This document shows, piece by piece, positions 6,658 to 13,054 of a stretch of DNA of 22,473 nucleotides. The notes under the pieces were generated by a model, which saw nothing but the letters and a program-made list of their open reading frames with translations, was not told the origin of the DNA and did not search any database. Source of the stretch: a virus; the IMG/VR virus record IMGVR_UViG_3300042924_003151, positions 1 through 22,473 of that record, one strand, 5' to 3'. The translations under genes and the position numbers were made by a program. Numbering within the stretch: position 1 is the stretch's first letter; every line of letters begins with the position of its first letter.

Positions 6658-8445
6658 ATGGCGACCATCAACGGAACATTCAACAGCCTGATTGGCGGGA
6701 CCATCTCGGGACAGGTCGGGACGCCCGGGCCCCAAGGACCTGCCGGACCCGCTGGAGCTCAGGGCATCCCCGGCCCTGGCGTTCCTGTCGGCGGCATTGC
6801 TGGCCAGTTCTTGACCAAGACGACCACTGGTGTCGATTACGCAACCAACTGGTCAACCCTATCCCTCGCCGGTTACGCGACCGAGTCTTGGGTGACCGCT
6901 GGTTTTTATCCCTTAAGCGGAAACCCCTCGGGCTTCCTGACGGCCTCGGCTCTCACGCCCTACCTGACCAAGGCCGACAACCTCGGCTCGCTGACCAACT
7001 TCAGCTTGGCCCGAGATAACCTTGGCCTAGGCTCCCTTAACACCCCGACATTTTCAGGCGTCAACATCCCCGGCGCTGGGACCAGCGTGGCCAACCTCGG
7101 CGCCACTTCCCTGACCATCAACCAGCAGGGCTCGGGACAGTTCACGATCCAGCCGTCCCAGGGCATCGTCTTCCCCGACACGTCCATTCAAACGACTGCC
7201 TTCGTCGCCGGCTCCGGCTTGCCCACTGGCGGCACGGTCGGCCAGATACTCACGAAAAACTCCGGCTCGAACTTCGACGCCTCGTTCCAGACCCTCATCC
7301 CGGGCGACCGCTACCTGACGACCTCGACGACGAGCAACACCCTTAGCAATACGAATAAGACCTTCACGATTGGCACGGGCCTCTCTTACACGCCGACCCA
7401 AAGCATCACGATCTCTTACGACGCGTCGAACCATATGCACGGCGAGGTTCTGACGTACAACTCCGGCACTGGCGTCCTGACCGTGGACATCAATCACCAC
7501 ACCGGGTCGGGAACGTACGCCTCTTGGACGGTCAACGTGGGCGGCGTTGTCCCTGCGACCTCCGTTGCCTGGGGCGGCATCACCGGCACGCTCGGCAATC
7601 AGACCGACCTTGCGACGGCGCTGAATGCGAAGCTCGAAGTCACGACCGCGGCCTCGACTTACTTCACGATTGCTTCGGCTGCGGGCAAGGCGAACCTCTC
7701 CGGGGCGACGTTCACGGGCAAGGTCAACTTGGCAACGATTTCGGCATCAAGCCCGAGCGTGAACCTCGGAGGGCAATGCGACTCTGCCCCGGCCAGCGCG
7801 GCCAACGGCGATCTCTGGATTTCCAACGCTGCTTCGCCGAAGATCACTTATCGAACTGGCGGGGTAAACTACAACGTTCCCGCCCTGAACCAGTTCAACA
7901 CGTTCACGGGCCAGATGGTCATCAACACGACCTCGTCATCGACCGCTGCCCTGCGTGTCACTCAGCTCGGAGTAGCCAACGCCATCGAAGTCGAGGACAG
8001 CACGACCCCTGACTCGACCCGATTCGTCGTGGATCAGCACGGCAAGGTCGGCATCGGCGTCGCCCCTGATACGACCGCCGCGCTCAAGGTCGATTCGAAC
8101 GGCATCATGTTCAGCGACGGTTCGGTGCAGACCATTGCGGCGTCCCCGCCTCCTCCCTCTTATTCTGCAGACCAGGCGATTGCCGATATGATCACGGGTC
8201 GTATTATTGCCACTAGTCTTTCTGGAACAGACTTAACTGTCACATTCATGAGCAATCGTGCTTTCTCAAAAACCAATTTTGGTGATGACGTCACTGTTAA
8301 TGGTATTTCTGCTACATCTTGGAGCAACGGTTACTTGGCGGGAGACGGCACATTTATGATTGATGCTACTTCTATCGTAGGCCCTTACTTACTCGCATAC
8401 AATGGCACATCGGCATCCCTTCCTTTCGACAATTTCGGAAGCTAA
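6658..8445 (+). CDS. Tail fibre with collagen-like stalk
   Basis: A 595-residue fibre. Residues 1-20 form a short N-terminal attachment segment. About seven Gly-X-Y triplets follow (residues 21-41, GTPGPQGPAGPAGAQG...), a collagen-like triple-helical stalk. A module of the form GQxLTKxxxxxxD is seen at about residues 49 and 195. Phage-fibre motifs of the form FxDxSxQTxA occur near residues 172 and 485. The last ~95 residues, after a Pro-rich linker (SPPPPSYSADQ), form the likely receptor-binding tip and are encoded by DNA of about 44 % GC by my count at 8161-8400, against about 67 % at 7081-7140. Role: host recognition. Fibre assignment is strong; the receptor is unknown. Confidence 0.8.
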   Translation: MATINGTFNSLIGGTISGQVGTPGPQGPAGPAGAQGIPGPGVPVGGIAGQFLTKTTTGVDYATNWSTLSLAGYATESWVTAGFYPLSGNPSGFLTASALTPYLTKADNLGSLTNFSLARDNLGLGSLNTPTFSGVNIPGAGTSVANLGATSLTINQQGSGQFTIQPSQGIVFPDTSIQTTAFVAGSGLPTGGTVGQILTKNSGSNFDASFQTLIPGDRYLTTSTTSNTLSNTNKTFTIGTGLSYTPTQSITISYDASNHMHGEVLTYNSGTGVLTVDINHHTGSGTYASWTVNVGGVVPATSVAWGGITGTLGNQTDLATALNAKLEVTTAASTYFTIASAAGKANLSGATFTGKVNLATISASSPSVNLGGQCDSAPASAANGDLWISNAASPKITYRTGGVNYNVPALNQFNTFTGQMVINTTSSSTAALRVTQLGVANAIEVEDSTTPDSTRFVVDQHGKVGIGVAPDTTAALKVDSNGIMFSDGSVQTIAASPPPPSYSADQAIADMITGRIIATSLSGTDLTVTFMSNRAFSKTNFGDDVTVNGISATSWSNGYLAGDGTFMIDATSIVGPYLLAYNGTSASLPFDNFGS

Positions 8446-8450
8446 TTTTT

Positions 8451-8582
8451 ATGATCCTCGCAATCCTCTCATTCATCGCCGGCCTGATCACGGGTCTGCT
8501 CGTCATGCGGAAACACGCCGCCAAAGCCTCCGAACTGGAGGCCAAGGGCAAGGCCGCTCTCGACGCGCTCAAGGGACGCTGA
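8451..8582 (+). CDS. Small single-TM membrane peptide of the lysis cassette
   Basis: A 43-residue ORF directly after the fibre gene (5 nt gap). Residues 1-19 (MILAILSFIAGLITGLLVM) form one hydrophobic helix, followed by a Lys/Arg/Glu-rich helical tail of 24 residues. Base composition and codon use match the lysis genes that follow, and the next gene begins 4 nt after its stop. Its place suggests a holin regulator, a small holin or a fragmentary inner-membrane spanin partner. A GGAAG lies 11 nt upstream of the ATG, one of the few possible Shine-Dalgarno-like sequences here. Function unproven. Confidence 0.6.
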   Translation: MILAILSFIAGLITGLLVMRKHAAKASELEAKGKAALDALKGR

Positions 8583-8586
8583 CCCT

Positions 8587-9339
8587 GTGCGCCTGTTCCT
8601 GGTCATCGCCGTCCTGGCCCTGACCGGGTGCAGTCTGTTCCGCAAGGGTGACGCTCTGCCGCCCCTGCCCGTCCAGCCGCCGGCCCCGACGAAGCCTGAC
8701 AACGTCGCCACGCTCGGCAAAGACCTAGACAAGACGGATCACCGCGTGGCCTCGGCCCTCGTGGCCATCGAGCGTAACGCCGATAAGGCCAAGGTCGTCG
8801 TCGCGGAGTCTCGGCTGGCCCAGTCCTATCTCCCCGCACCGCCCGAGGCCGACGTGGCCTTCGCCATGGCCCGGGCTACCAAGGCCGACCCCATCGACTA
8901 CGCCCGCCAGATGGCCTTCGGTCGTCAACTCGCCACCGCCGTGACCAAGGCATGGGAACGACTAGAGGCCGACCAATCTGAAGCCAAAAGGGTGTCCGAT
9001 TTAAAGGATGCCCGCATCAAGGAACTGCAAGCCGAGGTCGAGCGCGTGAAGAAGGACGCCTCCGCCCAGACTTGGACGCTCGTCGGTGCCGGCCTCGCCG
9101 TCATCGGTGCGCTGACGACCGCATTCCTAGGCCCCCGCATCGGTCTGCCCCTGCTTCTCTGCGGCGCCTTCTGCGGATCGGTTCCCTTCATCATCGACTC
9201 GCCCTGGTTTGAATATGCGGCCGGTGCGACCCTCGTCATCTCCTGCGGCCTGGGGCTGTGGTGGCTGGCTGACCGTGTTAGGGACTCGGTGAACAAGCCC
9301 ACCCCTGCCGACGATGAGCAAGCCCCGCCCCAAGTCTGA
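8587..9339 (+). CDS. Lipoprotein with three C-terminal TM segments; candidate unimolecular spanin
   Basis: A 250-residue protein from GTG 8587. Residues 1-15 are a type II signal peptide with lipobox LTGC (Cys15); the next residue is Ser, which by the Lol rule permits outer-membrane sorting. A Pro-rich stretch (24-38) follows, then a long charged helical region with predicted coiled coil at about 118-158, then three hydrophobic segments near 162-181, 184-203 and 209-228. A lipidated N-terminus plus C-terminal membrane anchoring is the architecture of unimolecular spanins such as T1 gp11, which fuse inner and outer membrane at the last step of lysis. Three TM segments rather than one are unusual and might add a holin-like function. 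It overlaps the next gene by 26 nt. Confidence 0.6.
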   Translation: MRLFLVIAVLALTGCSLFRKGDALPPLPVQPPAPTKPDNVATLGKDLDKTDHRVASALVAIERNADKAKVVVAESRLAQSYLPAPPEADVAFAMARATKADPIDYARQMAFGRQLATAVTKAWERLEADQSEAKRVSDLKDARIKELQAEVERVKKDASAQTWTLVGAGLAVIGALTTAFLGPRIGLPLLLCGAFCGSVPFIIDSPWFEYAAGATLVISCGLGLWWLADRVRDSVNKPTPADDEQAPPQV

Positions 9340-9631
9340 CCCGCCCGCGGTCAAATACGCGGAGCCTCACTTCACCTTCCGCATCCTCGGGAAGGCAAAG
9401 CCCTCGCACGATCCGAAATGCAAGACACCCTTCGGCTACTGCTGGAAAGGCTACGGAGACATCCACGTCGACCCTCGTCAGCCTGAACATGAGCTCATCG
9501 ACACGGCCGTCCACGAGCTGATTCACGACACGTATCCTTTTCTCGACGAAGACGCGGTCGAGGCCGGAGCGACCCGCATCGCCGAGTCCCTTTGGCGCAT
9601 GGGCTACCGCCGCACCGTCATCAACCCATGA
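9314..9631 (+). CDS. HExxH zincin-like metallopeptidase domain protein
   Basis: A 105-residue protein from ATG 9314. The helix DTAVHELIHDTYPFL (about residues 63-77) contains HELIH, the zinc-binding HExxH of zincins, and the acidic residues in DEDAVEAGATRIAESL just downstream could supply the third ligand. There is no signal peptide or membrane segment, so it would stay in the cytoplasm unless released. It lies inside the lysis cassette between the spanin and holin candidates, overlapping the first by 26 nt and the second by 4 nt (ATGA). Roles in lysis, protein processing or an unrelated SprT-like function are all open. Zinc binding is inferred from the motif. Confidence 0.55.
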   Translation: MSKPRPKSDPPAVKYAEPHFTFRILGKAKPSHDPKCKTPFGYCWKGYGDIHVDPRQPEHELIDTAVHELIHDTYPFLDEDAVEAGATRIAESLWRMGYRRTVINP

Positions 9632-10005
9632 GCCCTCCCCCTCCCATCAGCCCCGAGGACATCCCGAAGGAACTCAAGGACGGCGTCGTCGCGTCAGTCC
9701 TCGGCGGCCTAGCCATGACGGCCCGCCTTCTGCTATCGACCGAACCTGTGTCCCTGGGCTGGGTCGTGCGCCGTGTCCTCGCCGCCGCGATCACTGCGGC
9801 CTTGGTCGGCTACGGCATCCAAGACCACATCCAAAGCCCGGGCCTGAAGATGGGCGTCGTCGGTGCGGCCGGCTACGCGGCCCCCGAATGCCTGGACTAC
9901 CTGATGAAATACATCAAGGCCCGCGGAGAGAAGGAAGTCGCCGCGGTCGTCGGCAAACCGAAACCCCATGGCAAAGGCAAAGCAGTCAACAAGCGGAAGC
10001 GGTAA
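9628..10005 (+). CDS. Holin, LydA-like
   Basis: Start chosen at ATG 9628, overlapping the upstream TGA as ATGA, rather than TTG 9592. The 125-residue product has hydrophobic segments near residues 17-34, 41-60 and 69-87, including WVVRRVLAAAITAALVGYGI and then VVGAAGYAAPECLDYLMKYI. The GYAxPExLDYL pattern after a small-residue-rich helix is what I associate with LydA-type (superfamily III) holins. The C-terminus is strongly basic (KGKAVNKRKR), as in many holins. It would open the inner membrane at a set time to release the endolysin. The 3' end overlaps the next gene by 38 nt. Confidence 0.65.
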   Translation: MSPPPPISPEDIPKELKDGVVASVLGGLAMTARLLLSTEPVSLGWVVRRVLAAAITAALVGYGIQDHIQSPGLKMGVVGAAGYAAPECLDYLMKYIKARGEKEVAAVVGKPKPHGKGKAVNKRKR

Positions 10006-10291
10006 CCTTCTGCTGGCGGTCACGCTGCTCACCGGCTTCGCGGGAGTCTCGGCCCTGTCGTCGGCCTACATCGCCGGCTACGTCCTCGACCAGCTGCAAT
10101 CGACTGACGCCCTGGTCATGATCGTGACGGATGCTGGCCTGAAATCCGACTCCGCCGACCTCGAGCGCAACATGAGCACGGCGACGATGGCCCTGAAGTC
10201 CGTCCGCGACCTAGGCTGGGCCTTGGCCGTAGGGTGCCTAGGGGTAGGGGTGGCGGTCTTCTTACGTTCCCGCCGTCAAAGCGTCTCCTAG
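9968..10291 (+). CDS. Two-TM membrane protein of the lysis cassette (possible antiholin)
   Basis: A 107-residue protein starting at ATG 9968 inside the holin 3' end. Hydrophobic helices lie at about 13-40 (LLLAVTLLTGFAGVSALSSA) and 83-100 (GWALAVGCLGVGVAVFL), with a ~42-residue polar loop between them and a basic C-terminus (RSRRQS). With a basic N-terminus, both ends would be cytoplasmic and the loop periplasmic. Close overlap with the holin suggests a partner such as an antiholin, or a second holin. It is the last gene before the non-coding spacer and thus probably ends the late transcription unit. I recognise no family motif. Confidence 0.5.
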   Translation: MAKAKQSTSGSGNLLLAVTLLTGFAGVSALSSAYIAGYVLDQLQSTDALVMIVTDAGLKSDSADLERNMSTATMALKSVRDLGWALAVGCLGVGVAVFLRSRRQSVS

Positions 10292-10299
10292 GGCAAGCC

Positions 10300-10319
10300 A
10301 AGGGGGTCTATTGCCCCTT
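10300..10319 (+). other. Stem-loop after the lysis cassette
   Basis: AAGGGG pairs with CCCCTT around an 8-nt loop. It starts 9 nt after the stop codon of the last lysis gene. No T-run follows, so it is not a classic rho-independent terminator, though it may mark the 3' end of the late transcript. The alternative stem TTGCC/GGCAA (10311-10315 with 10326-10330) is mutually exclusive with it. Confidence 0.4.
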
Positions 10320-10345
10320 GACGGAGGCAACCCTAAGGGCATAGT
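10318..10345 (+). promoter_or_regulatory. Candidate promoter toward the early genes
   Basis: TTGACG (10318-10323, 5 of 6) and CATAGT (10340-10345, 4 of 6) are separated by 16 nt. It would produce a roughly 190-nt leader, including the two later stem-loops, in front of the gene at 10544. Strength and use are unknown; the match is by eye. Confidence 0.35.
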
Positions 10346-10367
10346 TAACCCCAGAACGGACCTTAAC

Positions 10368-10405
10368 GGCGGCTTGGGACTATCGGGCTTCACGCGGGAG
10401 CCGCC
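10368..10405 (+). other. GC-rich stem-loop
   Basis: GGCGGCT (10368-10374) is perfectly complementary to AGCCGCC (10399-10405) across a 24-nt loop. No T-run follows. It may be part of a structured leader or a protein-binding site. Confidence 0.4.
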
Positions 10406-10437
10406 CTTGCGCCGGGTCTGTTAGGGCCGGTCGCCCT

Positions 10438-10459
10438 GGTACCCTCGCCGGAGGGCACC
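10438..10459 (+). other. Strong stem-loop upstream of the operator region
   Basis: GGT-A-CCCTC pairs with GAGGG-C-ACC around a GCCG loop: eight base pairs with one internal A-C mismatch. An alternative pairing of GCCCT (10433-10437) with AGGGC (10452-10456) also exists. The absence of a following T-run argues against a rho-independent terminator. Confidence 0.5.
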
Positions 10460-10491
10460 CTATGCCTGTCAAAGGTTTCGATTTAAAGTGT

Positions 10492-10523
10492 TTGACTGAA
10501 TGCATTCGGTCGGTGAATGTAGT
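10492..10523 (+). promoter_or_regulatory. Operator-like palindrome overlapping a promoter-like box
   Basis: The 18-bp dyad at 10494-10511 (GACTGAATGCATTCGGTC) has a perfect 10-bp core GAATGCATTC and outer arms that match except for one T/G position. It overlaps TTGACT (10492-10497), a good -35 box. The best -10 match is TGTAGT (10518-10523), but its spacing of 20 nt is long. A repressor or activator site controlling the early genes that begin at 10544 is the natural reading. The dyad is seen directly; regulation is inferred. Confidence 0.5.
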
Positions 10524-10543
10524 CGGGCACAACCGCACAACAC

Positions 10544-10774
10544 ATGACCACCACCCCCGCCTCCAAACTCCAGCAGCTCGAAGACATGAAAGCCGAATGC
10601 GCCGTCTTCCGTAAGCGCATCGACGCCATGATCCGCAAGGTCCGCAAGACCTATAACTCCGGCGCGCCTCTCTCCGCCATCGAAGAACTGCACACCGCGG
10701 TGAACGACTGCGAAGACGCCTACATCGTCCTCGTCAATCAGACGAACGCCTTCGCCCGCTCCATCAACGCCTAA
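10544..10774 (+). CDS. Small helical protein, first early gene
   Basis: A 76-residue soluble protein in two helical stretches (about 6-36 and 43-74), the first rich in Lys/Arg/Glu with heptad-like spacing (LQQLEDMKAECAVFRKRIDAMI), so probably a coiled coil or helical hairpin. The start ATG 10544 lies in an ACACATGA context 32 nt after the operator-like palindrome, with no Shine-Dalgarno. As the first gene of the early or replication block it may be expressed early after infection. I do not recognise a family; small host-takeover or anti-defence roles are possible but unsupported. Confidence 0.55.
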   Translation: MTTTPASKLQQLEDMKAECAVFRKRIDAMIRKVRKTYNSGAPLSAIEELHTAVNDCEDAYIVLVNQTNAFARSINA

Positions 10775-10785
10775 CGCCCACGCAC

Positions 10786-10926
10786 ATGAAAGCCCTCATC
10801 GCCCTGACCTTCCTCCTCACCTTCGGCTGGCTCGTCGCCGTCACCTTCTACGGCCCCGAACTGTATCGCGCCATCAACGGCCCCGAGCCGGTCAAGGCCA
10901 AGGCCGTCATCCGCCGCGCCCGCTGA
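10786..10926 (+). CDS. Small single-TM membrane protein
   Basis: A 46-residue ORF, ATG 10786 to TGA 10926, 11 nt after the preceding gene and 5 nt before the ligase gene. Residues 3-21 (ALIALTFLLTFGWLVAVTF) form one hydrophobic helix, followed by a short basic tail ending AVIRRAR. The start context CGCACATGA is the same as at the HTH gene (11839). GC-rich third codon positions agree with the neighbours, which supports real coding. Function unknown; it could be an early superinfection-exclusion or membrane-modifying peptide, but nothing in the sequence decides this. Confidence 0.5.
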   Translation: MKALIALTFLLTFGWLVAVTFYGPELYRAINGPEPVKAKAVIRRAR

Positions 10927-10931
10927 TCGCC

Positions 10932-11816
10932 ATGCTCGACGAACTCTTCCGCAAGGTCGAAGCGCAGTTCAACGTGCGTCCCTCCACCCGTAAGCCCTCC
11001 GCTCCTCGCGGCGTGGCCATGCTCGCCAAGACCTACTGCGGCGAACTCCCGGCCCTCTACGCGGTCGAGCCCAAGGTGGACGGCGTCCGCGTGATCGTCA
11101 CCGCCGACCTCGACAACGGCGTAGTCTCCTTCGCCTCCCGCCGTGGCAATCGCCTCGCCTCCCTCGACCATCTCGCCCAGGAGGTGCTCGACCTCTTCGG
11201 CGCTCTCCGCGGAATCTGGACGCTGGACTGCGAAGCCGTCGCCGGCAAAGGGTTCTTCAATGACGTCGGGGAAATCCGCTCCGAAGCACCGGCCCTCGAC
11301 GCCCGCCTCTGGGTCTTCGACATTCCCTCGATGAGCAGCCGCACCTACCGCGAACGTCGCAAGGTGCTCGCCGATATCTTCGAGGCCGCCCTGCCTAAGC
11401 CCTGCTCCCTCCTGCTCGTCCCCTCCCTCGTCGGCGTCCTGCCCGAGGAGGCCTTCCGTGACTTCACGGCGCAAGGTTTCGAGGGCGTCATGGTCAAAGA
11501 CGCTGGCGCTTACTACTCCCACGGCGTCCGCTCCGCAGCTTGGCAGAAACTCAAGGCCTCCGACACCGTGGACGCTGAGGTCGTGGACGTGGTCGAAGGC
11601 GAAGGCAAGTGCGCCGGCATGGCTGGCCGCATCGTCGTCCGCCTCGGTCGTCGCTACGTCAACGTCGGGACAGGAATGAGCAACGAGACCCGCCGCGATC
11701 TGCTCGCCCGCCGTGCCCAGGTCATCGGCCAGACCGCCGAGGTGGCCTTCCACTGCGTCACCCCCGACGCCTCCCTCCGTCACCCTTCCCTCGTCCGCAT
11801 CCGCGGCGACAAGTAA
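10932..11816 (+). CDS. ATP-dependent DNA ligase
   Basis: A 294-residue nucleotidyltransferase that seals nicks in duplex DNA through an enzyme-AMP intermediate. Motif I is EPKVDGVR with the AMP-accepting Lys48; motif III is near LDCEA (98-102); motif IIIa is VFDI (128-131); motif IV is EGVMVKD (184-190); motif V is KLK (206-208). Residues ~210-294 would form the C-terminal OB fold. The length matches compact phage ligases, with no extra domains. It probably acts in replication and recombination together with the helicase, ERF and exonuclease genes downstream. No start-site Shine-Dalgarno; ATG 10932 lies 5 nt after the previous stop. Confidence 0.9.
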   Translation: MLDELFRKVEAQFNVRPSTRKPSAPRGVAMLAKTYCGELPALYAVEPKVDGVRVIVTADLDNGVVSFASRRGNRLASLDHLAQEVLDLFGALRGIWTLDCEAVAGKGFFNDVGEIRSEAPALDARLWVFDIPSMSSRTYRERRKVLADIFEAALPKPCSLLLVPSLVGVLPEEAFRDFTAQGFEGVMVKDAGAYYSHGVRSAAWQKLKASDTVDAEVVDVVEGEGKCAGMAGRIVVRLGRRYVNVGTGMSNETRRDLLARRAQVIGQTAEVAFHCVTPDASLRHPSLVRIRGDK

Positions 11817-11838
11817 TCTCCCCCAAACCAAACCGCAC

Positions 11839-12099
11839 ATGAACCAAGAACCCACCGACATCATCACCGTCGGCGACCGCCCCATCAGGCTGTCCCGCCC
11901 GGTGCTCCCCCACGCCGCCCGCCGTCTCGCCGAGACGCTTCCGCAACTCAACGCCCTCAACACCGCCGGCAAGTCTCAGGCCGATGCCGCCTTCGCCCTC
12001 GGCGTTTCCGTCGGCGCAGTCCGCACATGGATCGCGCTGGCCGGCATCCCCTGGTCGAACCTCAACCGCCGCGGCCCGTACGCCAAGCGCACGAAGTAA
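11839..12099 (+). CDS. Small helix-turn-helix DNA-binding protein
   Basis: Start ATG 11839 (CGCACATGA context) is preferred over in-frame starts inside the ligase gene. The 86-residue product has a clear HTH at about residues 43-68: AGKSQADAAFALGVSVGAV followed by RTWIALAGI, the pattern of a helix that scans for a repeat-type recognition helix with the conserved LGVS turn. The C-terminus is basic (NRRGPYAKRTK). It could be a transcriptional regulator acting on the palindrome at 10494-10511 or on the dyad at 14239-14255, but no partner site is proven. No dimerisation domain beyond the HTH is visible. Confidence 0.65.
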   Translation: MNQEPTDIITVGDRPIRLSRPVLPHAARRLAETLPQLNALNTAGKSQADAAFALGVSVGAVRTWIALAGIPWSNLNRRGPYAKRTK

Positions 12100-12103
12100 G
12101 ACC

Positions 12104-12391
12104 ATGAAAGACATGATTCTTAACGCGCCTAGGGCCATTCAAATAAACCTTAACCCAGACGAGACGCTTCACGTTTACGTCAAGGCCATGCAAATATCTG
12201 GGGTCAATGGCATCCGGGTTGCTGGTGCAATTGAGCGAGAAGACAGCGCGGCATTCCGTCGTACCAATCACCCGCTGGTTAAGGACTTCTTTGGATTTAC
12301 CATGCTCGTCGTTAAGTATGAGGAGTTCGACGATAACGATGGAGGACAAATCCACGTTGAATTCATTATGACTCAAGTTCCCCATGCCTGA
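12104..12391 (+). CDS. Unknown protein in a lower-GC segment
   Basis: Start ATG 12104 follows the HTH gene by 4 nt. The 95-residue product has a beta-prone centre (IQINLNPDETLHVYVKAMQI), an RRTNHPLVKDFFGF segment and an acidic loop (EEFDDNDGG) before a final strand. GC is near 50 % over 12121-12240 by my count, lower than the flanking genes, which suggests separate origin. I do not recognise it. It overlaps the next gene by 8 nt if ATG 12384 is used there. Confidence 0.55.
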   Translation: MKDMILNAPRAIQINLNPDETLHVYVKAMQISGVNGIRVAGAIEREDSAAFRRTNHPLVKDFFGFTMLVVKYEEFDDNDGGQIHVEFIMTQVPHA

Positions 12392-12776
12392 CCCTTCCCA
12401 CCGCCCCTACCAACCCATGACCATCATCAAACCCGACTCCCTCCCCCGCCTCTGGTGGCTCTTCCCCTGGAGCATCGCCCGTCAGCTGCACAAGAACGCC
12501 GTGGCCCTCAAGGCCATGTCCGACCGCCTCGACAACGCCCTGACCATGCAATCGCACATCATCGTCGACCAGTCCGAGGAAATCGCGAACCTCCGCACCG
12601 AGGCCGAGCGTCTCGCCGGCAACGTGAACTATTGGCGCATCGAGGCCGAGACCGACCACGCCCGATGGCTCCGTGTGCTCGAGGAGAATGACAAGCTGCG
12701 CAAGCAGATCGCCGACATCGACGCCGCCATCATGCTAGGCCGCGTCATCACCCCCGACGCTCACCCTCATGAGTAG
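12384..12776 (+). CDS. Coiled-coil protein with aromatic N-terminal patch
   Basis: Two starts are possible, ATG 12384 and ATG 12417; the first overlaps the upstream stop by 8 nt and the second follows it by 25 nt. The product (130 or 119 residues) contains PRLWWLFPWSIA near the N-terminus, possibly a membrane-surface segment, then a long charged helix with coiled-coil character from about residue 55 to 115 (EEIANLRTEAERLAGN...). It overlaps the next gene by 8 nt (ATGAGTAG). Role unknown. Composition is typical of the GC-rich backbone. Confidence 0.55.
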   Translation: MPDPSHRPYQPMTIIKPDSLPRLWWLFPWSIARQLHKNAVALKAMSDRLDNALTMQSHIIVDQSEEIANLRTEAERLAGNVNYWRIEAETDHARWLRVLEENDKLRKQIADIDAAIMLGRVITPDAHPHE

Positions 12777-13053
12777 TTTCAAACACCTCGACGGCATGGT
12801 CGCCCTGCTCTCCGAGATATACGAAATCAACGAGCGCATCCTGACCGGGGACATCTGCTCCAACAAGACGGCCATCGCCTCCGGCCGCATGAAGAAACTC
12901 CTGCACCACTACCACGAGGCCCTGCACGAGGACGGCGCCGTGAAAGTATCGCTCCAGGCTTACGCCGCCGCCGGTGGCTGGGTCGGCATCCAATACTCCT
13001 ACGAGCTCGACGGCTTCGAGGTCGCCGGATCACAAGTCCCGAGACGCGTATAG
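12769..13053 (+). CDS. Small unknown protein
   Basis: A 94-residue acidic protein from ATG 12769, overlapping the upstream stop by 8 nt. An N-terminal helix (HLDGMVALLSEIYEINERIL), a His-rich helix (MKKLLHHYHEALHEDG) and a beta-prone end (WVGIQYSYELDGF) are seen. The cluster of five His near residues 46-53 might bind metal, but no known motif is completed. No signal peptide. Tight coupling to its neighbour suggests co-translation. Unrecognised. Confidence 0.5.
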   Translation: MSSFKHLDGMVALLSEIYEINERILTGDICSNKTAIASGRMKKLLHHYHEALHEDGAVKVSLQAYAAAGGWVGIQYSYELDGFEVAGSQVPRRV

Positions 13054-13054
13054 T

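Larger units (their letters stand above)
10292..10543 (+). other. Non-coding spacer between late and early/replication modules
   Basis: The longest gene-free stretch in the window. It contains four possible stem-loops (10300-10319, 10311-10330 competing with the first, 10368-10405, 10438-10459), a candidate sigma70-type promoter (10318-10345), and an operator-like palindrome overlapping a TTGACT box (10492-10523). The only reading frame of note, from ATG 10462, runs through the promoter-like elements and into the next gene and is not convincing. I see no tRNA. A regulatory, structured RNA or packaging/replication role is possible. Confidence 0.6.

Noticed and set aside
7524-8012. A 162-codon plus-strand ORF inside the fibre gene
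   Set aside because: It is Arg/His/Gln-rich and lies entirely inside the fibre reading frame, which is well supported by its collagen and fibre motifs.
10462-10614. A 50-codon ORF in the spacer (MPVKGFDLK...)
   Set aside because: It would run through the promoter-like box and palindrome and then overlap the gene at 10544 by about 70 nt in a different frame; no feature supports coding.
10848-11972. A 374-codon minus-strand ORF across the ligase gene
   Set aside because: It is antisense to a well-supported ligase with all catalytic motifs. Long shadow frames are expected with high GC at third positions, and it has a low-complexity Gly/Asp/Glu/Ala composition.
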